DNA of 64,000 bases from CAWUEZ02 sp963921355 (GCA_963921355.3 OZ001190.1:4932223-4996222); one strand, 5' to 3'. Counted from the first letter of the stretch, positions 25,243 through 34,392 are shown. Made by a program: numbers and translations. Notes: generated by a model not told the origin, from the letters alone.

Positions 25243-28050
25243 CTAGAAAACCCCGAAGATATCGCTTGAGACCTCGTGCCGGGCGACGCCGATGAGCGTC
25301 ATGGTCGCGCCACTCGCGAAATCGAGCACCGCATGCCCGTCCGTGTCCGCACTGACGGTCACGGTGACCGGCGTGAAAGCCGCGCCGTCCAGTCCCGGCG
25401 CGACAATCGCGGCCGCCTGCGAGACGATCTGGTCGATACCGAGTTCGAAGTCCTGGACGACATGGCGGCCCGACCCGGTGGGCACGATGAAGGTATCGGC
25501 GCCGTCGCCGCCAATCAGCGTATCCGCGCCCTGCCCCCCTGCCAGGGTGTCGGCGCCGGCATTTCCGGAAAGAACATCGTCACCCTGGCCGCCGTACAGG
25601 AAGTCGCCGCCGACACCGCCCGAGAGCGTGTCGTTGCCGGTATTGCCGTAGACCACGTCGGCGTCCGCGCCGCCGTTCAGGCTGTCGCCATCGTTGTTGC
25701 CGAAGACCGTGTCGGCGCCGCTGCCGCCGGTGACCTGGTCGGCACCGTCGCCACCCGACAGCGTGTCGCTGCCGAGGTTGCCGTACAGCACGTCGTCCCC
25801 GACATTGCCGAACAGCGAGTCGGCGTCCCGGTTGCCGCGGATCACGTCGCTGCCCTGCCCGCCGTAGAGGCTGTCGCCGCCCTGGCCGCCGAACAGCGCA
25901 TCCGCCCCGACATTGCCGTAGACGAGATCGGCGTCGGCATTGCCGTACAGCACGTTGGTGCCGACGTTGCCCCGGAGCGTGTCACCACCTGCCCCTCCGT
26001 TCACCGTGTTCTCGCCGCTGTTGCCGATGATCGTGTTGGCCGAGTCGTTGCCCTGGACCACGGCCGCGCCGGCGCCGGACGGACACAGTGTCACGTTGGT
26101 CGTGGAGTCGTGCATATTGACGGTGGCCGGCGCCGACTCCGTCACCTCGCTGGGCACCACGACCGTGGCGGTGCCGATGCTGCCCTCGCTTGGCAGGTTG
26201 ATGACGATGCCGCCGGTTCCGCCCTCGACCGAGGTCGGCACCGAGAGGCGCATGTTGTTGACCACGCTGTCCGACGGCATGGAGAGATCGAGCGTGCCGC
26301 CGCAGAAATCACTGGTCGCGGGGGTCAGCGTCACCTGATCGGTCGTCCCTGGCGACAGCGACTTCAGGCTGTCGGCATCGGTCATGTCGATCGAGCTGAC
26401 GACGGTGTTGTCGGTGATGGTGACGTCGTTGCCATCACCGCCGACATAGGAGACCTTGTAGGTACGCCCGTTGCTGATGAACTCCGCGCCCTCGGCCAGG
26501 CCGGCAAAGGTACCGGTAACGGCGTCGGTGCCGTCGTTGCTGATGATCTGGAAGCAGTTGTTGGCCGCGGACGTGAAACCGAACGACGTCGACAGAGTGG
26601 CGCCATCGAGGCTGACGGTTCCGGTCACATTGATCTGATCGAAACTGACGCCGGCCATGAGGCCGTTCAGGTCCACCGTCAAGGTCGCCCCGGGGGACAG
26701 GCCCAGCCGCCCGGTGGCCAGGCTGCCGGCGCCGTCGCCCGGGCTCAGCGTGGCGCCAGACGAGATGCTGACCGTACCGGTGGTGCTGCCCGACCCCGTG
26801 AGTGTCGTACCGCTGGCGGCCGTGACGTCACTGGCCAGGCTGCCGTTGACCTTCAAAGTCCCACTGGAGACGGTCGTCGACCCGGAATAGGTGTTGGTTC
26901 CGGAGAGGGTCAGCGTGCCGGTCCCGGTCTTGGTCAGATTACCGGCACCGGAAATGCCGCCCGAGAATGTCACGGCATCGCTGTTGGAGACCGTCGCGTG
27001 AGACGCGCCGAAGGCGAAGGCGTTGTCCACCGTCGTGGCGCCGGTGACGGTGAGGGTTCCGCCGTCGAGGGTGACGGTGCCACTGCCCAGGTTGCCATCG
27101 GCGCTGATCGAGAGCGTGGAACTGCCGCTGACACTCGTCGCGCCGTAGCTGTTCGCCGTTCCGGTCAGCGTCAGGCTGCCGCTGGATTCCACCTCAACGG
27201 CGCCACTGCCGGAGATCGTGGATCCGATGGTGGCGGTTCCGCCTTCGAAGACGAACGCCTCGCCTGCGGAAACGGCGATCTCCCCGCCCGTGATCGTCAG
27301 ATTATCGGCACTGCGATGGACGGCGCTGCTGGTGATGCCGACGGTCACGGTCAGGTTGACTGTCGCATCGACCAGGGCGCTCTGGAACGTGACCGTGTCG
27401 GCATCGAGCGGGTTCTGGGTGGCCCAGGTCCAGCCGAAAGACCGGTTGACCGTGTCGCCGCCGTCGGTCGAGGTGATCCGGTAGTTGGCCAGGCGTACCG
27501 GGTGCTCGCGCAGGGCATCAGCCGGCACGATCTGGCCAATTCCTCCCGCTGCGCCGGCGGTCGTCGCAGGCCCGCCATCGGTGCCGCGGCCGACCGGACC
27601 CTGCGGCGCCGCCACGGACACGTCGAGCGCCCCCGCCAGGGTCTCGACAAGTTCCACGCCTTGCCGCCCGGCTCCAACCGAACACGCCAGGATCCGCAAT
27701 TCGGCGCCGGCGAGACGTCGACGCAGGGCCGCGACCGCGTCCGGGGCCCGGTGCACCGCCGCGCGATCGAGGCCGGTGCGGCCGATCGCGATATGCCCCG
27801 GGGCCCCATGGGCCAGGATGTGGACCGCCGCGACCGGGCCGATCGCCTCCAGCGTATCGGCCAGTTGCTCCAGCGCCTCGCGGTCGGGATCGACGTGGAC
27901 GATGCGGGCCGGTCGCGCCAGCCGGTCCAGCAGACGGCCGTGGCTTTCGAGATCGGGATCGACGAACAGGACCTCAGCGGGCAACCCGCTGCACCGCTCG
28001 GCCGCTGCCTCCGGATCTCCTGCCCCCGATCTATCCAATCTGGGCCCCAC
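25243..28050 (-). CDS. Large calcium-binding surface protein: DUF4347 + autotransporter-type repeats + RTX repeats
   Basis: A 935-residue predicted secreted protein. Domains in order: a DUF4347 domain (about 25-165, with VAAVHILAHGAPGHIAIGRT and LRILACSVGAG); passenger-type repeats (about 270-420) of the kind GAGNLTKTGTGTLTLSGTNT; a beta-rich middle; and about 20 nine-residue RTX units (about 680-850) such as GGQGGDSLYGGQGSD that bind calcium. The C-terminus matches type I-secreted RTX proteins, and no beta-barrel follows, so export by a type I system is inferred. No transporter gene is near. The start is a GTG at 28050; an in-frame stop lies just upstream. Confidence 0.85.
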   Translation of the reverse strand: MGPRLDRSGAGDPEAAAERCSGLPAEVLFVDPDLESHGRLLDRLARPARIVHVDPDREALEQLADTLEAIGPVAAVHILAHGAPGHIAIGRTGLDRAAVHRAPDAVAALRRRLAGAELRILACSVGAGRQGVELVETLAGALDVSVAAPQGPVGRGTDGGPATTAGAAGGIGQIVPADALREHPVRLANYRITSTDGGDTVNRSFGWTWATQNPLDADTVTFQSALVDATVNLTVTVGITSSAVHRSADNLTITGGEIAVSAGEAFVFEGGTATIGSTISGSGAVEVESSGSLTLTGTANSYGATSVSGSSTLSISADGNLGSGTVTLDGGTLTVTGATTVDNAFAFGASHATVSNSDAVTFSGGISGAGNLTKTGTGTLTLSGTNTYSGSTTVSSGTLKVNGSLASDVTAASGTTLTGSGSTTGTVSISSGATLSPGDGAGSLATGRLGLSPGATLTVDLNGLMAGVSFDQINVTGTVSLDGATLSTSFGFTSAANNCFQIISNDGTDAVTGTFAGLAEGAEFISNGRTYKVSYVGGDGNDVTITDNTVVSSIDMTDADSLKSLSPGTTDQVTLTPATSDFCGGTLDLSMPSDSVVNNMRLSVPTSVEGGTGGIVINLPSEGSIGTATVVVPSEVTESAPATVNMHDSTTNVTLCPSGAGAAVVQGNDSANTIIGNSGENTVNGGAGGDTLRGNVGTNVLYGNADADLVYGNVGADALFGGQGGDSLYGGQGSDVIRGNRDADSLFGNVGDDVLYGNLGSDTLSGGDGADQVTGGSGADTVFGNNDGDSLNGGADADVVYGNTGNDTLSGGVGGDFLYGGQGDDVLSGNAGADTLAGGQGADTLIGGDGADTFIVPTGSGRHVVQDFELGIDQIVSQAAAIVAPGLDGAAFTPVTVTVSADTDGHAVLDFASGATMTLIGVARHEVSSDIFGVF

Positions 28051-28321
28051 CTATCCTCGCATCGCTTATGTTCAGACGATGATACGGACCAGCATAGGCC
28101 TGATCTTTGACTTATGTCTTTTTTGTTGTGTTTTTATTGCAAGTATATAGATAAATCGCTGTATACAACTGCACGTGTAGCTTGCTTCTGGACGTAAGCC
28201 GGACCACCGGTTCGCGCCTTCTGAACTGCCGCGAGTGATGGTCATGCGGGTCGACCGGTTCTTCCGGCTCGACCTCGGCCAGGCGGCGCAGAGCCACCTG
28301 AACTTCGGCCGCGGCTGGCCC
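28051..28321 (-). promoter_or_regulatory. AT-rich leader/promoter region of the RTX protein gene
   Basis: Bases about 28070-28190 are clearly AT-rich in a GC-rich genome, with runs such as CTTTTTTGTTG. Read on the minus strand, TTGTAT and TATACT separated by 15 bases resemble -35 and -10 boxes, although the spacing is short. No ORF is convincing here. The composition suggests a strong or silencer-bound promoter. Confidence 0.4.
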
Positions 28322-28972
28322 TCAGGCCCGGGTCGACACCATCGGATTGTCGATGATCTCGATCCCGTCACGGGTCATTTCCGGAAACGCAACGCGCGCT
28401 TTCGGATAGGTGGATTCCACCCCGAGAAGACTGGCCCGTAGCGGTGTCCGCAACGTCGACGGTTGAATGCGGAAAACGAAATCACCGATGTAGTTGGCTT
28501 TGCCCGGGATGGTATCGACACGAAAATTGAACGCCCGCCGCCCCGGATCCTCGGCGAGGTTCCCGAAGCGGAAGATGTACTTCTTGTACACGGCATAGGC
28601 TGCGGGGTTTGGCCGGTACATCGGTGTGATGTCGTCAATCTGGATCTGATGCAGGACGTAGGTGCCCGCCGGGCCCTGGTCCCAAGCGTAGTCTTGCGGG
28701 TTCCAGTCCAGATCGATGTTCCGCAGGTACGAGCGCCTGTTGGTGACCATGGCGAGCGCGTTGCCCGGATGCTCGAGCGTCTCCGGGTCGACCTTCACCA
28801 GCCCGACGGTGATCCGGTAGACGCTGGACCGATGGTCGAGGGCCCGGAACCCGCCGACCAGAATCGAGTCGGAACTCCCCGCTGCAAAGGACTTGAAATC
28901 GCCGGTTCTGGCGCATCCAGCCATTGCGAGGCAGCCGGATGCGATGAAGGCTCTGCGGGATATCTGGTGCAT
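28322..28972 (-). CDS. Putative exported lipoprotein, unknown function
   Basis: A 216-residue protein with a lipoprotein signal: MHQISRRAFIASGCLAMAGC, with a twin-arginine-like SRRAF and a lipobox cysteine at C20. The mature part is beta-rich, with pairs such as SVYRITVGLVKVDPETLE and YVLHQIQIDDITPMYR. I do not recognise the family. The ATG at 28972 fits the signal peptide. It stands upstream of the RTX protein gene on the same strand with a long gap, so they are probably separate units. Confidence 0.75.
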   Translation of the reverse strand: MHQISRRAFIASGCLAMAGCARTGDFKSFAAGSSDSILVGGFRALDHRSSVYRITVGLVKVDPETLEHPGNALAMVTNRRSYLRNIDLDWNPQDYAWDQGPAGTYVLHQIQIDDITPMYRPNPAAYAVYKKYIFRFGNLAEDPGRRAFNFRVDTIPGKANYIGDFVFRIQPSTLRTPLRASLLGVESTYPKARVAFPEMTRDGIEIIDNPMVSTRA

Positions 28973-29024
28973 GAGGCTTCCTATACTCCCTGATTCTCTG
29001 CACGCACGGAGGTCTCGAACAGGT

Positions 29025-29489
29025 TCACGGTTCAACGATAAGCGGATTGGGGCCAAGGATCGTCATATCGAACTCGCGCTTGAACCGGGCAGCGACTTCC
29101 GGGTCGGCAGGGTCTGCACGCTTGAGTTCTTCGAAGTGGTCGAAGAGCGCCTCCGCGCCGCCGGGGGCAAATCCGATGAAGAGACGGCCCGGTGTGGCCC
29201 CCGAATTCACGAAACAATGCGGCGTACCCGCGGGGACGTAGGCGGTATCACCAGGGCCGGCGTTGATCAGATCCTCTCCGACCTTGAACGTGTAGCGCCC
29301 TGCGATGACACGGAAGAACTCACCTGCGGTGTCGTGGATGTGCAGCGGCGGGCCCTGATTGGGCGGCGTGACCTCTTCAACCAGCCCGACACCGCCATCG
29401 GTATCCGCCTCGCGCATCAGCACCTTGAGAACAATCCCATCCGGATTCTCGTCAAGCTCTTCGGCATTCGCGACAACGGCTGTGCTCAT
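29025..29489 (-). CDS. Cupin-domain protein
   Basis: A 154-residue single-domain cupin with the metal ligands H50, H52, E57 and H91 (PPLHIHDTAGEFFRV, and PAGTPHCFVN). Such proteins can be dioxygenases, isomerases or binding proteins. The C-terminal helix (FDHFEELKRADPADPEVAAR) matches a common subgroup of small quercetinase-like cupins. The ATG at 29489 has a strong AGGAGGGAG site. It lies 52 bases from the lipoprotein gene on the same strand. Confidence 0.85.
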   Translation of the reverse strand: MSTAVVANAEELDENPDGIVLKVLMREADTDGGVGLVEEVTPPNQGPPLHIHDTAGEFFRVIAGRYTFKVGEDLINAGPGDTAYVPAGTPHCFVNSGATPGRLFIGFAPGGAEALFDHFEELKRADPADPEVAARFKREFDMTILGPNPLIVEP

Positions 29490-29543
29490 GCGGAACTCCC
29501 TCCTAGTGCCATGAGACTCAATCATGCATTCGATCGGCCGCAG

Positions 29544-29780
29544 TTATCGATCGCGCGCGACATCGAGGATCTGCTTCAGGTCAGCGACGTCCACTTCGTA
29601 GTGGACGCGGGGGTCGACGGGTTCATCAGGGTCGACCTCTGCAAAGGTGAACGAAAGAAGCGCGGCTTCGAAGACGTTTAGCACTACATCCGCCTGATCC
29701 TGCCGGTCGTCGATGCCCCGTGCCGCCGCCGCCACATCGTCGGCGCCATGCAGTTCGCGCCCTGATCCACTGGCCCTCAC
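29544..29780 (-). CDS. Small hypothetical ORF, possibly a gene remnant
   Basis: A 78-codon frame with a plausible protein-like stretch (VFEAALLSFTFAEVDPDEPV) in its second half. The N-terminal part is low quality and a palindromic repeat stands just upstream. It may be a short gene or the surviving 3' end of one. No family is recognised. Confidence 0.4.
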   Translation of the reverse strand: MRASGSGRELHGADDVAAAARGIDDRQDQADVVLNVFEAALLSFTFAEVDPDEPVDPRVHYEVDVADLKQILDVARDR

Positions 29781-29790
29781 CGGCTACCTG

Positions 29791-29889
29791 CCCTTCGACA
29801 CGCCCCGGCGCAAGGCCGGGGCTGCTCAGGACGAGGTTGTTCTTTTTGACCTCGCCCTGAGCAGCGGCAGAGCCGCGTGTCGAAGGGCG
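29791..29889. repeat. Intergenic palindromic repeat, TTCGACACG family, copy 2
   Basis: CCCTTCGACACGCCCC at the left end faces GTGTCGAAGGGCGG at the right, with GGGCTGCTCAGGACGAGG and CCTCGCCCTGAGCAGC as inner arms. It matches the copies at 21033-21130 and 40438-40550. Confidence 0.9.
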
Positions 29890-29978
29890 GCACCGGCTTG
29901 CCGTTGTCGGCGTCGAAGACAAGGATACGGCATGAGCGGCCGCGCCCCGATGACGCGGCAAGAAACGGGAGATGGGTC

Positions 29979-30395
29979 TTGATCGCCTACGTCACGCTCG
30001 GGGCCGATGACATAGGGCTTGCTGAAACCTTCTACGCGGCGTTTCTGCCCAGGCTCGGCTACGTTCTGGACGTCTCCGCTGAGGGGCTGAGTTGCACGCT
30101 GCCCGGTGCTGCGGATCACTCGTCCGACCCGGTCGCCCTGTACGTCAAACCGCCCTACGACCAGCAGGCAGCCTCGGCCGGCAACGGTACGATGGTGGCC
30201 TTCCGGGTGAGCACGCAGGCCCTGGTCCGCGAGCTGCACGCGGCGGCCCTCGCCCATGGCGGGCGGAACGACGGGTCACCCGGCTTTCGCGCCGACTACA
30301 GCGCACACTTCTATGTCGGCTATCTGCGGGACCCCCAAGGCAACAAGATCGCGTTGTTCTGCGACGCCCGGGACGAGCCCGAAAGACCGGACTGA
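29979..30395 (+). CDS. VOC-family (glyoxalase-like) protein
   Basis: A 138-residue protein of the vicinal oxygen chelate superfamily, with the beta-alpha-beta-beta-beta modules seen in YVTLGADDIGLAETFYAAFL and HFYVGYLRDPQGNKIALFC. Members are small metal-dependent isomerases, dioxygenases or resistance proteins; the activity here is unknown. I chose a TTG at 29979, preceded by GGGAGATGGG, because the family begins there; no ATG is close. Confidence 0.78.
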   Translation: MIAYVTLGADDIGLAETFYAAFLPRLGYVLDVSAEGLSCTLPGAADHSSDPVALYVKPPYDQQAASAGNGTMVAFRVSTQALVRELHAAALAHGGRNDGSPGFRADYSAHFYVGYLRDPQGNKIALFCDARDEPERPD

Positions 30396-30518
30396 CCGGA
30401 AACGGGACAGCGCCCGAGTCCCAAGCCGGTCCGGTCCTATCCGCTCGGATCACGGCAGAGCTACACCTAAAGGGCGAGAACATCAGCCATGCAATCACAG
30501 GCATTTCCGGCGCGGCAA

Positions 30519-30529
30519 GATCCGATCTA
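30519..30529. repeat. Solitary half-site of the TAGATCGGATC hairpin family
   Basis: GATCCGATCTA is identical to the right foot of the hairpins at 1029-1090 and 41736-41797, and the next bases (GGCTCC) resemble those after the second (GACTCC). No matching left arm is present, so it may be a decayed copy. It lies 10 bases before the MFS exporter ATG. Confidence 0.5.
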
Positions 30530-30539
30530 GGCTCCGGCC

Positions 30540-32063
30540 ATGACCGCCGAGCCCATCGAGTCCCCCGACAGTGAGATCCGCCCCAGCGCCTTCGAGCGGG
30601 CGATGATTCTGGCGACGGTGACGATGGTGACGGCGCTCTACGCCATGACCGTCACCATCGCCAACGTCTCGCTGCCGCAGATGCAGGGCGCGCTGTCGGC
30701 GACCACCAACCAGATCGCCCTGGTCGTCACCTTCAACATCATCGCGACCGCGGTCGCCACGCCGATGACCGGCTGGCTGGCGGCCCGGTTCTCGCGCCGC
30801 ACGATCCTCATCTGGGGGGTGACCGGATTCACCGCCGCCTCGTTCGCCTGCGGCATGGCGCCGTCGCTGGAGCTTCTGGTGATCGCCCGGATCTTCCAGG
30901 GAGCGTTCGGCGCCCCCCTTGTGCCGCTCAGCCAGGCAATCGTGATGGACAGCTACCCACGCCACCAGCAGGGGTCCGCCATCGCCGTGTTCGGCATGGG
31001 TGTGATTCTCGGCCCCGTTCTGGCGCCGACGGTCGGCGGCTATCTGTCGGAGCTCTACAACTGGCGCTGGGTGTTCTTCATGATCGTGCCGTGCGGCCTC
31101 GCGGCCCTCGCCGGCGTGTTGATCTACATCCAGGACCGCACCAAAGCGGCCTCCTCCTATCTCGACTGGACCGGGTTCCTGACCCTGTCGCTGTTCATCG
31201 CCACCTTCCAGTTCCTGCTCGACCGCGGCGAACGGCTGGACTGGCTGGACAGCCCGACCATCCTGGCCTGCGGCGCGGTCGCCGGCCTGGCGCTGTACCT
31301 GTTCATCGCCCATTCCCTGACCGCCAAGCGGCCGTTCCTGAACCCCAAGCTGCTGCTCGACCGCAACTACGCCATCGGCCTCGTGCTGGTGTTCGTGTTC
31401 GGGATGCTGAACTTCACGCCGATGACCCTGCTGCCGCCGCTGTTGCAGGGGGTCCGCGGCTATCCGGACTCGATCATCGGCATCGTCCTGGGCGCGCGCG
31501 GCGTCGGCACCCTGATCGGCTTCATCTTCATGTTCTGGGGCAACAAACTCGACCCGCGGCCGATGCTGGCCGTCGGCTTCCTGCTGCAGGGTGTGTCCGG
31601 CTGGTACATGGCTCAGTTCAGCATCAACCTGACGACATTCGACGTGCTTTGGACCAGCTGCCTGCAGGGCCTCGGGGTCGGCCTGATCTGGGTGCCGATG
31701 ACGGTGCTGACCTTCAACACGCTCGACAAGCGGCACACCGGCGAAGCGACCGCGATCTTCCACATGGTCCGCAACTTCGGCAGCTCAATCTACATCTCGA
31801 TTTCGATCGCGATTGCGCTGCGCAGCGCCCGGGTGAACTACAGCGAGCTTTCGGCCGGTATCGGTCCGCTGAACGAGCCGCTGCAGTTCCAGGACAGCCT
31901 GTTCCGGGTGTGGTCACTGGACGGCACCGGAGCCCTGGCCGGCCTGTCCAGTGAGATCGCCCGCCAGGCGATCATGATCGGCTACCTGAACTCTTTCCTG
32001 GCCTTCGCGATCACCTCGGTAATCGTCCTGCCGCTGCTGTTCTTCGTCAGACTGCGGTCCTGA
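30540..32063 (+). CDS. DHA2-family MFS multidrug efflux transporter (EmrB-like)
   Basis: A 507-residue inner-membrane protein with about 14 membrane helices, of the EmrB/QacA (DHA2) family. Motif A is GWLAARFSRRTILIWGVTGF, and motif C is GMGVILGPVLAPTVGGYL in helix 5. It would export hydrophobic toxins by proton antiport. No EmrA-type adaptor gene is next to it. The 3' end overlaps the convergent MATE gene by 17 bases. Confidence 0.9.
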   Translation: MTAEPIESPDSEIRPSAFERAMILATVTMVTALYAMTVTIANVSLPQMQGALSATTNQIALVVTFNIIATAVATPMTGWLAARFSRRTILIWGVTGFTAASFACGMAPSLELLVIARIFQGAFGAPLVPLSQAIVMDSYPRHQQGSAIAVFGMGVILGPVLAPTVGGYLSELYNWRWVFFMIVPCGLAALAGVLIYIQDRTKAASSYLDWTGFLTLSLFIATFQFLLDRGERLDWLDSPTILACGAVAGLALYLFIAHSLTAKRPFLNPKLLLDRNYAIGLVLVFVFGMLNFTPMTLLPPLLQGVRGYPDSIIGIVLGARGVGTLIGFIFMFWGNKLDPRPMLAVGFLLQGVSGWYMAQFSINLTTFDVLWTSCLQGLGVGLIWVPMTVLTFNTLDKRHTGEATAIFHMVRNFGSSIYISISIAIALRSARVNYSELSAGIGPLNEPLQFQDSLFRVWSLDGTGALAGLSSEIARQAIMIGYLNSFLAFAITSVIVLPLLFFVRLRS

Positions 32064-33399
32064 GCGCCGGGTCGGCCGGGCGCCACGGACCGAACCGCAG
32101 CGACAGGGCGACGAACAGGCCGTAGACCGCCATGGCACCGGCGACCACGGCGAAGACCAGATCGGGCGTCGCCAGGTCGAAGGCCAGCAGGCCGAATCCG
32201 CCGGCCATCACCAGAATCAGGCGAACCGCCGTGCCGATGACCGGCCACGCCAGGGAGTCCAGGCCCTGGCTCGCGAAGTACAGGGCGAGGCCGAGGCCGA
32301 AGAAGCCGTAGGCCGGCCCGACGATCCGCAGATAGCCGGTAACCGCCGCCAGAACGTCGGGGTCCTCGGTGAACAGACCGCCCCACAGCGCCGGCGCGAC
32401 CGCCCCCACCAGCCCGATCACGCCAACCACCAGGGCGGCGGCGAAGGCGCCGGTCCACGCCACCCGGATCGCCCGATCGCGCTGGCCGGCGCCGACATTG
32501 ATGCCGACCATGGCGATCAGCGCCCCGCCGATCCCAAAGATCACCGGGATCAGCAGCAGTTCCAGCCGCACGCCGATGCCATAGCCGGCGAGCCAGACCG
32601 TGCCGAGCCGTCCGACGATCGCCGTCACCACCAGCGCCATCAGAATGGTCAGGGTCGACTGCACGGCCGCCAGCCCGCCCTGGCGCGCCAGCGGTCCGAG
32701 CACGCTGAGCGGCACGCCGCCGAGACGGGCCTGCACCCCGGCCCGGCCGGACAGGATCCAGGCCGCCAGGCCGGCCGCCCCGATGCCATAGGCGACCGGC
32801 AGGGCAAAGCCCGCGCCGGCGATGCCGAGTTCGAGACCGAAGATCAGCAGTGCCGCGGTAGCGGCATAGATCGACAGCACGGCGGCGATGGCGAAAGCCG
32901 GGCGCACCGTGTCGCCGGATCCGCGCAGCACGCTCGCCATCATGTTGAACAGCCAGATGGCGGCGATGCCGGCGAACAGGCGGTCGGCGTAGACCATCGC
33001 CGCGGCCAACACCTCGCCCTGGCCGCCGAGGGCGGTGAAGATCATGCGCCCGAAACCCAGGATGACCGCCGCCATCACCGTCGAGAGCACCAGCGCGATC
33101 AGGATGGCCGCCCGCAGCACCGCCTCGGCCCGGGCGTGATCCCCGGCCCCCAGCGCCCGCGCCGTGGCCCCGGCCACCGCCCCGCCGACCGCACCGGCGG
33201 ACAGCATGGTCATCAGCATGAAGAACGGGAACACCAGCGCGACCGCCGCCAGCTCGACCGTGCCCAGCAGGCCGAGATAGGCGGCTTCGACCACGCTCTG
33301 GCCGGACTGCAGCAGCGAGGCGACGATGTTCGGTGCGGACAGGGCGGCCAGGGTCGGGACGATCGGCCCCTCGAGCAGGCGCGCCCGCTGGACGGTCAC
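32047..33399 (-). CDS. MATE-family efflux transporter
   Basis: A 450-residue, 12-helix transporter of the multidrug and toxic compound extrusion family, NorM/DinF-like, with the N-terminal PTLAALSAPNIVASLLQSGQ and two homologous halves. Its GTG start overlaps the stop of the NifU-like gene (GTGA), so it is translated in an operon sufE - nifU-like - MATE. The substrate is unknown. Confidence 0.88.
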   Translation of the reverse strand: MTVQRARLLEGPIVPTLAALSAPNIVASLLQSGQSVVEAAYLGLLGTVELAAVALVFPFFMLMTMLSAGAVGGAVAGATARALGAGDHARAEAVLRAAILIALVLSTVMAAVILGFGRMIFTALGGQGEVLAAAMVYADRLFAGIAAIWLFNMMASVLRGSGDTVRPAFAIAAVLSIYAATAALLIFGLELGIAGAGFALPVAYGIGAAGLAAWILSGRAGVQARLGGVPLSVLGPLARQGGLAAVQSTLTILMALVVTAIVGRLGTVWLAGYGIGVRLELLLIPVIFGIGGALIAMVGINVGAGQRDRAIRVAWTGAFAAALVVGVIGLVGAVAPALWGGLFTEDPDVLAAVTGYLRIVGPAYGFFGLGLALYFASQGLDSLAWPVIGTAVRLILVMAGGFGLLAFDLATPDLVFAVVAGAMAVYGLFVALSLRFGPWRPADPALRTAV

Positions 33400-33836
33400 C
33401 GACCGGTCGCCTTGAACGCCTTTTCGAGTGCCCGGAAGGTCAGCAGGATCGACGCATGCCGGTTGGTGAAGCTGCGCGCCGGTTCCAGGGCCGACAGGGA
33501 CGCGAACAGGCCGTCCGGCGGCGGCCCGCCGGCCTTCAGCATCGCTTCCATGGCCTTCGCGGCAACCCGAACCTGTTCGACGGTGGCGCCGACCACAGCG
33601 GCGCCGACCGCCGAGGCGGCCGCCGAGCCGAGCGCGCAGGCCTCGACCCGCTGGCCGTAATCGGCGATCCGGTCACCGTCGAACTTTACCTGGATGGTCG
33701 CCCGGCTGCCGCAGGCCCGGCTGACCGCCGTCGCCTCGGCATCCGGGGCGGTGACCACGTGGCCATCGCGGGCAATCGGGTCGGACAGCGCCAGCAGCCG
33801 GTCCTGGTAGACGGTATCGAGCACCGGTGCGTTCAC
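33396..33836 (-). CDS. NifU/IscU-like iron-sulfur scaffold homologue, degenerate
   Basis: A 146-residue protein of the NifU N-terminal (IscU/SufU) family. Two of the three cluster cysteines are recognisable (SRACGSR and VEACALGSAAASA). The conserved aspartate of the CGD motif is serine, and the third cysteine region reads NRHASILL without cysteine. It may no longer assemble clusters alone, or may serve as a partner of SufE encoded just upstream. It starts with GTG at 33836. Confidence 0.75.
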   Translation of the reverse strand: MNAPVLDTVYQDRLLALSDPIARDGHVVTAPDAEATAVSRACGSRATIQVKFDGDRIADYGQRVEACALGSAAASAVGAAVVGATVEQVRVAAKAMEAMLKAGGPPPDGLFASLSALEPARSFTNRHASILLTFRALEKAFKATGR

Positions 33837-33846
33837 GCGCGCCCCC

Positions 33847-34287
33847 TCACGCCGCCTCGAGTTCGGACCGCGCGCGATCCTTGATCGCCTTCAGCATGGC
33901 GCCCAGCCCGTTCTTGCGGGTCGGCGACAGGTGCGAATCCAGGCCGATCGCGGCGATGAAGGCCGGCTCGGTGTCGATGATCTCGGATGCGGTGCGGTTC
34001 GAGTACACCCGCAGCAGCAGGGCGATGATGCCGGAGACGATGGCGGCATCGCTGATGGCATGGAAGACCAGGCGGTCGTCACGCTTTTCGCCCACCAGCC
34101 AGACCTGGCTCTGACAGCCCTTGAGCTTGAACTCGTCGCGCCGGTACTCGTCCGGCAGCGGCGGCAGCTTGCGACCGAGATCGATCAGGTACTCGTAGCG
34201 CTCCATCCAGTCGTCGAAGAAGGCGAACTCGTCGATGAGGTCTTCCTGTTCATCGGCGATCGAGCGGTCCGGCGCGGAGTCGGTCAT
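33847..34287 (-). CDS. sufE: SufE family sulfur acceptor
   Basis: A 146-residue SufE-like protein that takes persulfide sulfur from a cysteine desulfurase. The active cysteine is in KLKGCQSQVWL and the tail SPTRKNGLGAMLKAIKDRA is typical. Length matches the family. I take the ATG at 34287; another at 34296 adds three residues. It is followed after 10 bases by the NifU-like gene. Confidence 0.93.
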   Translation of the reverse strand: MTDSAPDRSIADEQEDLIDEFAFFDDWMERYEYLIDLGRKLPPLPDEYRRDEFKLKGCQSQVWLVGEKRDDRLVFHAISDAAIVSGIIALLLRVYSNRTASEIIDTEPAFIAAIGLDSHLSPTRKNGLGAMLKAIKDRARSELEAA

Positions 34288-34352
34288 GTGATCCATCTCG
34301 GGGATTTGGCCTGTCGCGGCGCAACTGTCAACGCGGTCGCGCACCCGTCGGA

Positions 34353-34392
34353 CGGACATAACAAAGCCCGCCTTTCGAGCGAAAGGCGGGCT
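34353..34392 (-). terminator. Rho-independent terminator after the DUF465 gene
   Basis: AGCCCGCCTTTCG (34365-34377) and CGAAAGGCGGGCT (34380-34392) form a perfect 13-bp stem. Read on the minus strand it is followed by TTGTTATG, a weak T-rich tail. It lies between the DUF465 gene and sufE. Confidence 0.8.

Noticed and set aside
25500..26010. Tandem DNA repeat array or CRISPR in the RTX gene
   Set aside because: The period is 27 bases and in frame, matching nine-residue RTX units; the repeats are degenerate at the DNA level.
25276..28110. 944-codon open frame on the plus strand
   Set aside because: It is the antisense shadow of the RTX protein gene: repeated GG-rich codons on the minus strand leave the opposite frame open. 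It has no family motif.
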